64,000 nt of DNA from CAZSBG01 sp964605145 (GTDB lineage: Bacteria > Zhuqueibacterota > Zhuqueibacteria > Thermofontimicrobiales > Thermofontimicrobiaceae). The DNA lies in the NCBI GenBank assembly GCA_964605145.1, contig CAZSBG010000013.1, forward strand, positions 19,304 through 83,303, given 5' to 3'. Below, piece by piece: positions 35,284-44,778 of the stretch. Each line of letters opens with the position of its first letter. Position 1 is the stretch's first letter. Below the pieces are notes generated by a model that did not search any database, was not told the origin of the DNA, and worked only from the letters and a program-made list of their open reading frames with translations. The position numbers and the translations under genes are program-made.

Positions 35284-36993
35284 ATGTTTAAAAAACCAGA
35301 TTTAATACTGCTGCACGCGCCGGCAATTTATGATTTCCGAAAACGGCCCAATCTGCTCGGCCCCATCAGTGATGTCGTGCCGTCGACGCCCATATTTGAA
35401 ATGTACCCGGTTGGGTTTTCCTCAATCGCCGAACATCTGGAGCGCCACGGTATTGGCGTGCAAATCATCAACTTAGCGTTTCGCATGCTGGATAATCCCA
35501 AATTCGATGTCGAAAAAAAGATTGCCGGGTTGAAGCCTGTTGCGTTCGGCATCGATCTTCACTGGCTCGTTCATGCGCAGGGCAGTCTTGAAATCGCTAA
35601 AATCTGCAAACAGTATCATCCGGAAATCCCGGTTATTTTTGGCGGTTATTCTTCCTCCTATTTTCACGATCAACTTGTCCAATATCCGCAGGTGGATTTT
35701 GTGCTCAAAGGCGATTCCACCGAAGAACCGTTGCGACAGCTCATGCAAACCATTAAAAAACAAGGGGATGTTTCGACAATTTCCAACCTCACCTGGCTGG
35801 ACGCAGACGGCACGGTCAAATCCAATCCCATCGAATATCTGCCGGCCACCCTGAATAATTTCACCAACAATTACAAAAATCTTTTCAAAATGGCGGTGAA
35901 ATACATGGATCCGAAAAGCATGACTGCAATTCACGACTGGTGGCGCTATCCCATCACCGCCGTGATGACGTGCCGCGGCTGCCGGTATAATTGCATCATC
36001 TGTGGTGGATCCAGATTTTCAGGCAAATTCTATTGCGACCGCAGCGAGCCATCGTATCGCGATGCTGAACGCATTGTCAACGATGTCAGGGAAATCAGCC
36101 GATTCACGAACGGACCTGTTTTCATCATCGGCGACCTGAATCAACCGGGCAAAGAGTATGCAGGTCATGTGCTCGATGGACTGAAGAAACTTGATTTAAA
36201 AAACGAAATGGTGTTCGAATTTTTTGAACCGGCCAGCAAGGAGTTTTTCGATAAACTGGCGGACAGTGTTCCCAACTTTAACATTGAATTTTCCCCGGAA
36301 TCTCACGATCCCATGGTTCGGAAAAAAATCGGCAAGCATTTCAGCAATGAGGGCATAGAAAATAATATTCAATGGGCGCTGGAGCGTGGCTGCAAAAAAT
36401 ACGATATTTTTTTTATGATCGGCCTGCCCCATCAAACGCCGCAATCCGTTCGGGATACGGTGGAATACTGCGACCATCTTCTCACCCGATTCGGACGCCG
36501 GGTTGCTCCGTTCATCTCTCCCCTGGCGCCATTTCTCGATCCCGGCAGCATTGCCTATGAGAATCCTGAAAAGTTTGGGTACACATTGTTTTATAAATCC
36601 CTTGAAGAATTCAGGACAGCGCTGCTGAAACCAAGCTGGAAGTATTTCCTCAGTTATGAAACAAAATGGCTCACGCGCGACCAGATCGTCGAAGGCAGTT
36701 ACGAAGCAGGAAAAAGATTATCCGAAATTAAATACAAACACGGATTAATTTCGAGGGAAATGCTGAACAATATCATCGCCCGTATTGAATTGGCAAAAAA
36801 TCTGATGCACAGCATCGACGAGGTGTATGCCCACAGCGATGATGAATCTATATTGGATAATTTGCGAGAACTGGAACTGAAAATGGAACGGGATAGCATT
36901 TCAACAATCAACGAGGAGGATGAAATAAAATGGCCGATTCTTCGGAACAAATTAAAAATGTTAAGCATTATCAAAGCGATATTATTTGAATAA
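35284..36993 (+). CDS. B12-binding domain radical SAM protein (Ta0216-like)
   Basis: The 569-residue protein opens with DLILLHAPAIYDFRKRPNLL and ISDVVPSTPIFEMYPVGFSS, typical of B12/radical SAM proteins of the Ta0216 type (TIGR04190, from memory). A Rossmann-like cobalamin-binding region covers ~1-150. The radical SAM cluster is C233-x3-C237-x2-C240 (GCRYNCIICGG), with an extra C230 just before. The B12-binding histidine motif (DxHxxG) is not obvious, so cobalamin may bind without the lower ligand. The substrate is unknown. UbiA follows 20 bases downstream. Confidence 0.82.
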   Translation: MFKKPDLILLHAPAIYDFRKRPNLLGPISDVVPSTPIFEMYPVGFSSIAEHLERHGIGVQIINLAFRMLDNPKFDVEKKIAGLKPVAFGIDLHWLVHAQGSLEIAKICKQYHPEIPVIFGGYSSSYFHDQLVQYPQVDFVLKGDSTEEPLRQLMQTIKKQGDVSTISNLTWLDADGTVKSNPIEYLPATLNNFTNNYKNLFKMAVKYMDPKSMTAIHDWWRYPITAVMTCRGCRYNCIICGGSRFSGKFYCDRSEPSYRDAERIVNDVREISRFTNGPVFIIGDLNQPGKEYAGHVLDGLKKLDLKNEMVFEFFEPASKEFFDKLADSVPNFNIEFSPESHDPMVRKKIGKHFSNEGIENNIQWALERGCKKYDIFFMIGLPHQTPQSVRDTVEYCDHLLTRFGRRVAPFISPLAPFLDPGSIAYENPEKFGYTLFYKSLEEFRTALLKPSWKYFLSYETKWLTRDQIVEGSYEAGKRLSEIKYKHGLISREMLNNIIARIELAKNLMHSIDEVYAHSDDESILDNLRELELKMERDSISTINEEDEIKWPILRNKLKMLSIIKAILFE

Positions 36994-37013
36994 TTTCTCG
37001 TGGAGTGACTTTT

Positions 37014-37928
37014 ATGAATAAATTAAAACTGTGGTTCATGGCTGTCAGAGCGCCGTTTTTCACTGCATCCATTGTCCCGGTGGTGCTGGGTACAGTTATC
37101 GCATTCAATTTAACGCAGTCCATTCACTGGATACATTTTATACTCACCCTGGTCGGCGCCGTGCTGTTGCATGCCGGTGCAAATGTGATCAATGATTTCT
37201 TCGACCATCTGTCGTCCAACGATGAAATCAATGAAGAGTTTGTGCGGCCGTTCACCGGCGGCAGCCGGATGATTCAAAATAAATTACTCAGCCCCAGAGA
37301 AGTTCTCATCGGGGCCATCATTTTGCTTTTCATGGGCAGTTTAATCGGGTTGTATTTCACCTATACATTCGGGTGGGTGATTCTGGTCATAGGCATCGTC
37401 GGTGTTTTGTCGGCGGTTCTCTACGTGGCGCCGCGGATCAATCTCGTTGGAAGAGGGATTGGAGAATTTCTCATTGGCATTAATTTTGGCGTGTTAATGA
37501 CGCTCGGAGCCTATTATACACAGACCGGATCATTATCGTGGATACCGGTTATTGCCTCGTTGCCGGTGGCGCTGCTCATTTCCGCAGTGCTTTACATCAA
37601 TGAATTCCCGGATGCCAAAGCAGACAAAGCAGTCGGTAAAAATCACCTGGTCGTACGCCTGGGAAAAGAAAAGGCAGTTCGCGGATACATCGCAATAATT
37701 CTGCTGACCTATATTACACTCGTTATTTCTGTTGTTACAGACACATTGCCGCCTTTTGCTTTGATCGCCATGCTCACTTTCCCGCTGGCATTAAAATCAA
37801 TAAAGATTGCGCAACAGTATTACGATAATACTATTAAGCTGGTCCCGGCAAATGCAAGCACGATAATGAACCACCTGTTCACCGGCATCCTGCTGATCCT
37901 GAGTTTTTTCCTGGACCATATAATTTAG
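37014..37928 (+). CDS. menA: UbiA-family prenyltransferase, MenA-like
   Basis: The ATG at 37014 has TGGAG at 37001-37005; an in-frame GTG at 37005 overlaps that site. The 304-residue protein has eight or nine membrane segments. The first Asp motif is NVINDFFDH (residues 58-65) and the second is INEFPDAKADKAVGKNHLVV. The RPFTGGSRMI segment after motif 1 is typical of MenA. It should attach an isoprenoid tail to 1,4-dihydroxy-2-naphthoate on the way to menaquinone. No other men genes are nearby, and other UbiA acceptors are possible. Confidence 0.8.
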   Translation: MNKLKLWFMAVRAPFFTASIVPVVLGTVIAFNLTQSIHWIHFILTLVGAVLLHAGANVINDFFDHLSSNDEINEEFVRPFTGGSRMIQNKLLSPREVLIGAIILLFMGSLIGLYFTYTFGWVILVIGIVGVLSAVLYVAPRINLVGRGIGEFLIGINFGVLMTLGAYYTQTGSLSWIPVIASLPVALLISAVLYINEFPDAKADKAVGKNHLVVRLGKEKAVRGYIAIILLTYITLVISVVTDTLPPFALIAMLTFPLALKSIKIAQQYYDNTIKLVPANASTIMNHLFTGILLILSFFLDHII

Positions 37929-38086
37929 TATTTTCTAATTTCAGAAAAAGAATACTTATCACCTTACATGGCAAGCCGTTCAACATTTACCAGTAGAATA
38001 TGGGAGACATTACTTTTCAAATAATTCAAAATAAATGAGGAATAGCTTTTATCACGGGTATTGGGAGGAAAAGGAGAAATAATTCC

Positions 38087-38428
38087 ATGGGAAAAGGACA
38101 AAAATTAATTCTTGAAAAAATGGGAAGCGATGGTTCCATAATCAAAATTCGATTTACCGAATGTATAAACGAAAAACTGGCGCCTGCCTATTTAACCGCT
38201 GCGTTTAACAAATGCTTCAAAAATAAATATTACAAACTGATTCTGGATATGACCCATATTGACAATCCCTCTCAAAATTTCATTTCGACAGTGATTGAAG
38301 CCACAGCAAAAGTCAGAACACGGGAAGGGGATGTTAAAATCATTAACCTATCCGATGAAGCAAAACAGATGATGGCTGCCTTCAATGCTTACGCCTACCT
38401 GTCGATGCCAAAAGAGGATCAAAATTAA
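38087..38428 (+). CDS. STAS-domain protein, anti-sigma antagonist-like
   Basis: The 113-residue protein has a STAS fold: KLILDMTHIDNPSQNFISTV and VRTREGDVKIINLSDEAKQM followed by a terminal amphipathic helix. Classic antagonists have DSSGLG at the phosphorylated position; here it reads DNPSQNF, so the conserved phosphoserine is displaced or lost. It may bind a partner without phospho-switching. No kinase or phosphatase is nearby. Confidence 0.75.
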   Translation: MGKGQKLILEKMGSDGSIIKIRFTECINEKLAPAYLTAAFNKCFKNKYYKLILDMTHIDNPSQNFISTVIEATAKVRTREGDVKIINLSDEAKQMMAAFNAYAYLSMPKEDQN

Positions 38429-38500
38429 AAAGATTGGAGAACCGAAACAACGAATCATTGAATTCGCATGAAATTGTTCCGGCTCCCCAATCTTTCTGTA
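38429..38500. terminator. Bidirectional terminator between convergent genes
   Basis: AAAGATTGGAGAACCG and the complementary CGGCTCCCCAATCTTT close a stem of about 22 bp with three mismatches. On the minus strand the stem is followed by TTTTTAATTTT, and on the plus strand by CTGTATTTTC. It serves both the STAS gene and the outer-membrane gene that ends at 38526. Confidence 0.65.
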
Positions 38501-38525
38501 TTTTCAAACATCAGATTTTTTCTTA

Positions 38526-39695
38526 TTATTTTTTCTTTTCCTTTTCCTCCTCGTTCTCTTTGTTTTCAAGCGCTTTTCTCAATCGTTTCAAAATATCATC
38601 CATGCGGCGTCTTTCTTCCCTGATTTTTTGCAGCTCAGCTTCAGCATTTTCCACTTTTTTTCGTTCTTCAGCAATTTCCTGATACACATCTTTCTTGCCA
38701 TCCGTTTTCTCCAATTCTGACTCTTGTTTCTCAGCCAAAATCCTTTTCGCTTTAGAAACAATATTCATCTTCACGGTGAAATTTACACGCCAGGTTGGAA
38801 AAGTTGGCAGCATCTGGGTAGTGCCATCCGGGAGATGTTCACTTTTATTGGTCTTGTTCGATGTCAACCGAAAATCGAATCCAAATGCGAACGATGCCCA
38901 ATTCGAAGCCTGGTAGGTAATGCCCGGCGAAACATACGCATAATTATGACGACTGAATGCCGTTGGCGGCGGCTTTGAAATGTTATAATTACCGAAAAGT
39001 TCCACTGAAAAATCAAACCGGGGCGTCGGCAATACCAGGGCTAAACCGCCATAGACCTCTCTGCTGCTGCCTGCATTGACATACTCTGAACCATATTCTT
39101 CCGCAATTTTTGCTCCATGGTCATTATGGTCGATAATCCCCAGATTGATGTGGGCATTAAAAGCATCACTGGGCCGAACTATATTTGATGCAAAAGACAT
39201 CAGGCCGATGACACCATACTCCACCTTGCCGGCTGAATAGGGTTCCAGTTGAACATTGTGATACTGCGCCACAGGAAAACGCATGATCAGTTTTGCCCCA
39301 TAATGAATTTTCGAAGGTTTTAATGGAAACGAACCCACCTTGAAGTCGAGGAATAAATCGTCCGGCAAATTGTATCCCTTTCCCGGCTTGTGATTATCCT
39401 GATAAATGATTTGTCTCAAACCAATCTGATAATTCTGCGCGATTCCATAATAGATATTTGCACCACCCTGAATATCCCAAAATGTAACCGCTGAGTTTAA
39501 TCCATTGGGATTGGTGTAGGATTTGTTGTTAAAATAAAATCTGGAATTCCCATGAAGTGTTAAATCACCGCGAGCCATCGTCCACGCAGGTGATAAATAA
39601 ATCGGCCCGCGAACACCATGAAAAAACTCTCCTCCAAAAACAGTTGATATCATACAAAAAAATAATCCCGCAACAAAAGTATTGTATCGATTCAT
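38526..39695 (-). CDS. Secreted beta-rich outer-membrane-like protein with C-terminal coiled coil
   Basis: The 389-residue protein has a signal peptide (cut near VFGGE). Residues ~25-310 have alternating beta strands ending in aromatic residues (for example SFGFDFRLTS, VNFTVKMNIV), consistent with an outer-membrane barrel. Residues ~320-389 are a long charged helix (EERKKVENAEAELQKIREER) likely to form a coiled coil. I cannot assign a known family. A structural or transport role in the outer membrane is inferred. Confidence 0.65.
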   Translation of the reverse strand: MNRYNTFVAGLFFCMISTVFGGEFFHGVRGPIYLSPAWTMARGDLTLHGNSRFYFNNKSYTNPNGLNSAVTFWDIQGGANIYYGIAQNYQIGLRQIIYQDNHKPGKGYNLPDDLFLDFKVGSFPLKPSKIHYGAKLIMRFPVAQYHNVQLEPYSAGKVEYGVIGLMSFASNIVRPSDAFNAHINLGIIDHNDHGAKIAEEYGSEYVNAGSSREVYGGLALVLPTPRFDFSVELFGNYNISKPPPTAFSRHNYAYVSPGITYQASNWASFAFGFDFRLTSNKTNKSEHLPDGTTQMLPTFPTWRVNFTVKMNIVSKAKRILAEKQESELEKTDGKKDVYQEIAEERKKVENAEAELQKIREERRRMDDILKRLRKALENKENEEEKEKKK

Positions 39696-40366
39696 AATTC
39701 CTTTCCATTTTTTATGATGTGCTCCACTGTTACTCGCTTTTTCCTGAATTGCAGGGATTCACAATTTCAATTGAATTTATTGCCTTGCTTCCCTGTTCCA
39801 TGTTAAGTTTTGTATTTATAATACCGGCCATATCATAAAAATGCGATTTTTCTTTTTAGAAATTAATCATAAATTTAACAACTTTTTTACCTGACATGAC
39901 AAAATCCAGTTTCGGCATGGCGGTGCATTTTGTCACGTCAATCCAATATCTTCACTTTTTGTAGTATATTAAGAATAAAATTCTGATCATTTTTGGCAGA
40001 AAATCACAAACAAAATTCAATGCGCCAGAGGACGCACAAGCCTTTGGCTGATGCCAAATATACTCCGAATAAAAATTACGGTTTACATGGTTCCTTCGAA
40101 AATGTGCAACGAAACGCTCCTGTTCGAGTTTGATTTTTTTGAATTTGGTTTTGTAATTTGCTTTTTATTTGGTTATTGAGTTTTGCAATTTCCGGTTAAT
40201 CTGGCTTAAATTATTCACAGAAAGTCAGTTAGGGACGATCTTTATTACACGGTGAAACCCCCTGATTAAACTTTTTTTCATATTTAAAAAACACCTTGAC
40301 AATTTCAAAATATTTCTTTAGCTTAAATGGAATTAAAACAGGGGATTTTCAACTGTGAGGTGTGTC
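39696..40366. other. 671-bp non-coding gap between divergent genes
   Basis: The gap holds the promoter regions of the outer-membrane-like gene (-) and the OmpA gene (+). Most of 39730-40090 shows nothing I can name. From about 40097 to 40255 it contains a dispersed repeat shared with the upstream region of the glycyl radical enzyme at 53.4 kb. Confidence 0.7.
40097..40255 (+). repeat. Dispersed intergenic repeat, copy A
   Basis: The stretch includes CGAGTTTGATTTTTTTGAAT, then TTGGTTTTGTAATTTGC, then TTGAGTTTTGCAATTTCCGG. The same words occur in the same order at 53338-53467, with small insertions here. It lies about 110 bases upstream of the ompA start. Confidence 0.7.
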
Positions 40367-41776
40367 ATGGGTAATGGTCGATTGAGCAGAAATTCGTTTT
40401 TGATTCTTATTTTTATTTCTTTTTCCAGTGCCGGGGCACAGGATTTATCCGAGCGATTTGGAATTGGATTTATGGGAGGACCGGTAAAAATGGTGGGTGG
40501 AGATATCGACCGATCCACCATCGACCAATGGGCAGGCGCTCAGATTTGTTATGGTTACTCACCCGCCCTTGCCATTCATGCCAATTTGGCCTATGGATGG
40601 GTGTATCCGAAAGATCCAAATGGGTCGCATTTCGAAGCTGCCGGGGGTGGATTCAAAACATTTCTCATCCCATTAAATGTTAATCTTGTTTACAATTTAC
40701 TGCCGGAATCAACGATTCGCCCCTATCTCAATTTAGGAAGCGGTTTAACACTCTGGGATATTCGAAAACTTGACGGCGACATCTCAACGTTTTCCCGGGG
40801 AAGCAGCGTAAATGGCAGTCAATTGGAGTTCACCCTTATTGGCGGGGTGGGTTTTGAGATATTCCTTACCCGGGACATTGTGTTCAACACAACGGTCAAT
40901 TACCATCGCCTGCTCAAGGGAGATGAAGACACCATTGGCTTTGGCGATGACGGGAATAACGCCATCGCTGAACTGAGGCTGGGATTCTGCTATTACTGTG
41001 GTGGTTTCAGGGACCGCGACCAGGATGGCATTGAAGATAAATTCGATCTGGCGCCGAATGAGCCTGAAGATTTCGACGGATATCAGGATGCAGACGGCGC
41101 GCCGGACCCGGATAACGACAGCGACGGGATCCCTGATATCGACGATAAAGCGCCCAACACTCCGGAAGATATGGATGGCTTCGAAGATTATGATGGCGTA
41201 CCCGACCCGGATAATGACAATGATACAATCGAGGATTTGAAAGATAAATGCCCCCAACTACCTGAAGATTTTGATGGATTTGAAGACCATGACGGCTGCC
41301 CGGAAATAGACAATGATAACGACGGGATTCCTGATAGTCTGGACCAATGCCCGAACTGGCCGGAGGATTACAATGATTATCAGGATGAAGACGGGTGCCC
41401 GGATGAAAAACCAAAGCCGGCGCCCATTGAAAAAGGCAAAAAGATTCTGCTGAGGGGAGTAACATTCCCTTCCGGCAGCGCCTCATTAACGCACGCTTCT
41501 TTTTCAGTTCTTGAGGAAGTTTTTCATACGTTGATCGATTTTCCTCATATTGAAATTGAAATTCAGGGCCACACCGACAATACAGGCAACTTCGATTCAA
41601 ATATGAAATTATCCGAATTTCGCGCTCAGGCTGTCAGGCGGTATTTAATCAGTCGTGGAATTGAACCTGGCCGCATTCGGGCTGTTGGCTACGGGCAACT
41701 GCATCCAATCGAGAGCAATGCCACGAGAGCCGGACGCGCGGCAAATCGCCGAATAGAATTTGTTCGGACGAAATAA
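40367..41776 (+). CDS. OmpA-family protein with thrombospondin type 3 repeats
   Basis: The ATG at 40367 has GAGG six bases upstream. The 469-residue protein has a signal peptide (cut near AGAQ) and an eight-strand-like barrel (residues 25-205). Next comes a calcium-binding TSP3 region with repeated DxDxDG units (DRDQDGIEDKFD, DNDSDGIPDIDD, DNDNDGIPDSLDQC). The C-terminal OmpA domain has HTDNTGNFDSNMKLS and AVGYGQLHPIESN with the peptidoglycan-binding Asp/Arg pattern. It anchors the outer membrane to peptidoglycan. Confidence 0.93.
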   Translation: MGNGRLSRNSFLILIFISFSSAGAQDLSERFGIGFMGGPVKMVGGDIDRSTIDQWAGAQICYGYSPALAIHANLAYGWVYPKDPNGSHFEAAGGGFKTFLIPLNVNLVYNLLPESTIRPYLNLGSGLTLWDIRKLDGDISTFSRGSSVNGSQLEFTLIGGVGFEIFLTRDIVFNTTVNYHRLLKGDEDTIGFGDDGNNAIAELRLGFCYYCGGFRDRDQDGIEDKFDLAPNEPEDFDGYQDADGAPDPDNDSDGIPDIDDKAPNTPEDMDGFEDYDGVPDPDNDNDTIEDLKDKCPQLPEDFDGFEDHDGCPEIDNDNDGIPDSLDQCPNWPEDYNDYQDEDGCPDEKPKPAPIEKGKKILLRGVTFPSGSASLTHASFSVLEEVFHTLIDFPHIEIEIQGHTDNTGNFDSNMKLSEFRAQAVRRYLISRGIEPGRIRAVGYGQLHPIESNATRAGRAANRRIEFVRTK

Positions 41777-41936
41777 ATAACGCGACCGAGAAAAACCTGT
41801 TTAATTCACTCATGAACTGATGCTTAAGTCATATTCAATTTCCACATAAATCCTTTTTAAATTGGAACTGATACTCTTTTCATTTGTTGAAACAACATAA
41901 TTCAATACCGGTATTTATTATTATTGAAAATTTTAA

Positions 41937-44492
41937 ATGGCACAAAATCAATATCTAACCATTCATGGACATTTTTATCAGCCGCCCCGGGAAAATCCCT
42001 GGACAGAAGCAATCGAACGGCAGGAAAGCGCAACTCCCTTTCACGACTGGAATGAGAAAATCGCCTCGGAATGTTATACTCCCAATGCATTTTCCAGAAT
42101 TCTCGATTACGAATTCAGGATAAAGGATATTGTCAACAATTATCGAAAAATCAGTTTTAATTATGGCCCAACGTTATTGAGCTGGTTGGAGGAACATGCC
42201 AATGACACATACCAGGAAATTCTGAAAGCCGACAAGCAAAGTCTTGAACTGTATGGGGGCCACGGCAATGCAATTGCCCAGGCATATAATCATATCATTT
42301 TACCGCTTGCCAACACCCGCGACCAATTCACCCAAATTAACTGGGGAATCGCTGATTTTGAGTATCGTTTTCAGCGAAAATCTGAATCCATCTGGCTGCC
42401 GGAAACAGCCGTGAATTCTGCTACTCTGGACGTACTTGAACAGTTCGATTTCAAATATATCATTCTTTCCCCGTACCAGGCTCACCGGGTGCAGCCACTA
42501 CTGGCGTCCAGAAAAGAACAGTGGCTGGACATCGCCGCCGGCACCATCGATACCAGTCAGCCCTATCGTTGTTTTTTACTGGACGCAAAAGGCAACAAAG
42601 ACAAATCCAGATACATCGACATTTTCTTCTATCATGGCGATCTCTCGCGCGGCGTGGGTTTCGAACACTATCTGCGCGATGCAGAAAATTTCGCCATCAA
42701 AATTCAATCCGCATTCAATTCCGGTTCACCCAAAAACCAGCTCATTTCTGTGTGCACCGATGGAGAATCCTACGGACACCACGAACCATTTGGCGATATG
42801 GGCCTGGCCTATCTTCTTCACATTGAAGCAGAAAAGAGAGGGATGCAGGTAACCAACTACGGCGAATATTTGGAAATAAATCCACCAAAATGGGAAGTTG
42901 AACTCAAACAGGGACCGGATGGCGAAGGTACTGCATGGAGTTGTTTTCACGGGGTTGGCCGATGGTATCGAGACTGTGGCTGCCACACCGGCGGCCCCAT
43001 GGAATGGAATCAAAAATGGCGACTTCATCTCAGGGAAGCGCTCAATCAACTGCGCGATGATTTGATTGAGCTCTTCGAGGAAGAATCTGCCTCCTGTCTG
43101 AAAGACGGATGGGACGCCCGTGAAGATTTTATTCCGGTCATTTTGCAGCGGAATCCGGAAACGATGCAGAAATTTATCGAACAACATGCTGCCGGCGCCA
43201 TCGATGAAAGTAAGAAAATATGCATTTTAAAATTAATGGAGATGCAGCGTCAGTCCATGCTCATGTTCACCAGTTGCGGCTGGTTTTTCAATGACATTTC
43301 AGGACTGGAAACCATTCAGATTCTGCAGTATGCCGGCCGCGCCATTGAACTCGCCCGCCATTTCGGGAACGATGAACTAGAAAAAAAATTTCTATCCCGC
43401 CTCAAATATGCCAAAAGCAACATCCCTGAATACAAGGATGGCGCAAAGATTTATGAAACGAGGGTGAAGCCCTCTATCATCAACTTCCCAAAAGTTGTGA
43501 ATCACTATGCGATACTTTCAAGCGTGAAACAACTCGAGACCGTTCAAAATATTTATCATTTCAAAGTCCGGGAATTCGATAAAACAGATGTGACATCGAA
43601 TCAGAGAACATGCGCGATTGGGCGCATTCAGGTGACTTCAGGCATTACCAGGGAATCGCGCGATTATGCCTATTTACTGTCCAAGGCCGATAATTTGCGC
43701 TATACTTCATACGTAAAACCGCTTTTGGCCGGGAAAAAATATGATCAATTGAAATCCGATGTTCTGAAACTTGCCTGTGAAAAGAGGCAAAATTTCAGCC
43801 GCTATCTCCAGGAACACTGGGGTGAATACCAATTCTCCCTGAAAAATGTGCTGTTCGACGCGAGAGAAGATTTCTTTCAAGTTATTTTCAGCGACAGGTC
43901 TGAAATGTTTCACCAGGTTTTTTCCAAACTTTATGAGGATAATAAAGATCTGCTGTACACCATGAAAGACATTGGACTTCCCATTCCGGATGTACTGAAA
44001 ATCCCGGCTGAATCTATATTGAGTTCACAACTCGTTCAGGAAATTGAAAAGTCGCAGCAGGATTTCGACAGTAAATTCTACAAAATTGCGCTGGGCATCG
44101 TTGAAAAAGCGGATCGTTTCGGATTTCAATTGAATAAGGACAAACCTCAGAAAATTTTCAATCAGATTTTGGAAAAAAGAATCAAGCAATTATATGAAAA
44201 TCCGGACTTTCAGAATTGCAAAGAAATCAATGAGATTCTCGAAATCACCAGAAATCTCAGAATCACAATCAATGAAACATTGCTTCAAAATTATATTTTT
44301 TGTATTTTAAAAGAAAAGCTCCCGGGCTTGATTGACGAAATTGTCTCCCATAATATTTTGGATGACAGATTTCAATTGGCAACATGTTTAATTCAACTGG
44401 CATTTCAACTCAATTTTTCAGTGAAGCATTTAAAACAGAAAATGCTGGATGTTGAAAAAAAATTGAGCGAAGATCCGAATCTATGGCCGTGA
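41937..44492 (+). CDS. GH57-family glycoside hydrolase with DUF3536
   Basis: The 851-residue protein begins with the GH57 first motif IHGHFYQPPRENPW. The region SIWLPETAVNSATLDVLEQF covers the catalytic Glu segment and ICTDGESYGHHEPFGDMGLA-like sequence (VCTDGESYGHH) the later acidic motif. The middle and C-terminal part (GWDAREDFIPVI, CGWFFNDISGLE) match DUF3536. It has no signal peptide. Family members act on alpha-glucans such as glycogen or starch in the cytoplasm. No clear ribosome site precedes the ATG. Confidence 0.88.
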   Translation: MAQNQYLTIHGHFYQPPRENPWTEAIERQESATPFHDWNEKIASECYTPNAFSRILDYEFRIKDIVNNYRKISFNYGPTLLSWLEEHANDTYQEILKADKQSLELYGGHGNAIAQAYNHIILPLANTRDQFTQINWGIADFEYRFQRKSESIWLPETAVNSATLDVLEQFDFKYIILSPYQAHRVQPLLASRKEQWLDIAAGTIDTSQPYRCFLLDAKGNKDKSRYIDIFFYHGDLSRGVGFEHYLRDAENFAIKIQSAFNSGSPKNQLISVCTDGESYGHHEPFGDMGLAYLLHIEAEKRGMQVTNYGEYLEINPPKWEVELKQGPDGEGTAWSCFHGVGRWYRDCGCHTGGPMEWNQKWRLHLREALNQLRDDLIELFEEESASCLKDGWDAREDFIPVILQRNPETMQKFIEQHAAGAIDESKKICILKLMEMQRQSMLMFTSCGWFFNDISGLETIQILQYAGRAIELARHFGNDELEKKFLSRLKYAKSNIPEYKDGAKIYETRVKPSIINFPKVVNHYAILSSVKQLETVQNIYHFKVREFDKTDVTSNQRTCAIGRIQVTSGITRESRDYAYLLSKADNLRYTSYVKPLLAGKKYDQLKSDVLKLACEKRQNFSRYLQEHWGEYQFSLKNVLFDAREDFFQVIFSDRSEMFHQVFSKLYEDNKDLLYTMKDIGLPIPDVLKIPAESILSSQLVQEIEKSQQDFDSKFYKIALGIVEKADRFGFQLNKDKPQKIFNQILEKRIKQLYENPDFQNCKEINEILEITRNLRITINETLLQNYIFCILKEKLPGLIDEIVSHNILDDRFQLATCLIQLAFQLNFSVKHLKQKMLDVEKKLSEDPNLWP

Positions 44493-44498
44493 TTTTTC

Positions 44499-44527
44499 TG
44501 TTCTCTGCCACTGAGGCCAGGAGAACA
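44499..44527 (+). terminator. Hairpin after GH57 gene
   Basis: TGTTCTC and GAGAACA form a 7-bp stem around a loop with inner GCC/GGC pairing, seven bases after the stop codon. It lacks a T tract. Confidence 0.35.
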
Positions 44528-44778
44528 CGGATGGGTAACATATACTGCCACCAACCCGCAAAAGCTCGAATTATTTTTGACTTAAAAAAATGAGTTGATT
44601 TCATTTTATGACTTCACGTTTTGATAATTGAATTATTGAAATTGTGGTGTATTTGGATTTTGTATTTTTCTTTTTGGAATTCAAGGACAGATTGAATAAA
44701 ACTTCGAGGTTTTGCGGCTTTGAGGCAAAACAAATAAACATAAACGAACCTTATGGCATAAACACGAAAGGAATGAAA

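Noticed and set aside
41010..41410. Tandem DNA repeat array or CRISPR-like array in the OmpA gene
   Set aside because: The repetition is in the protein (thrombospondin-3 units) within an open frame and the units are not identical at DNA level.
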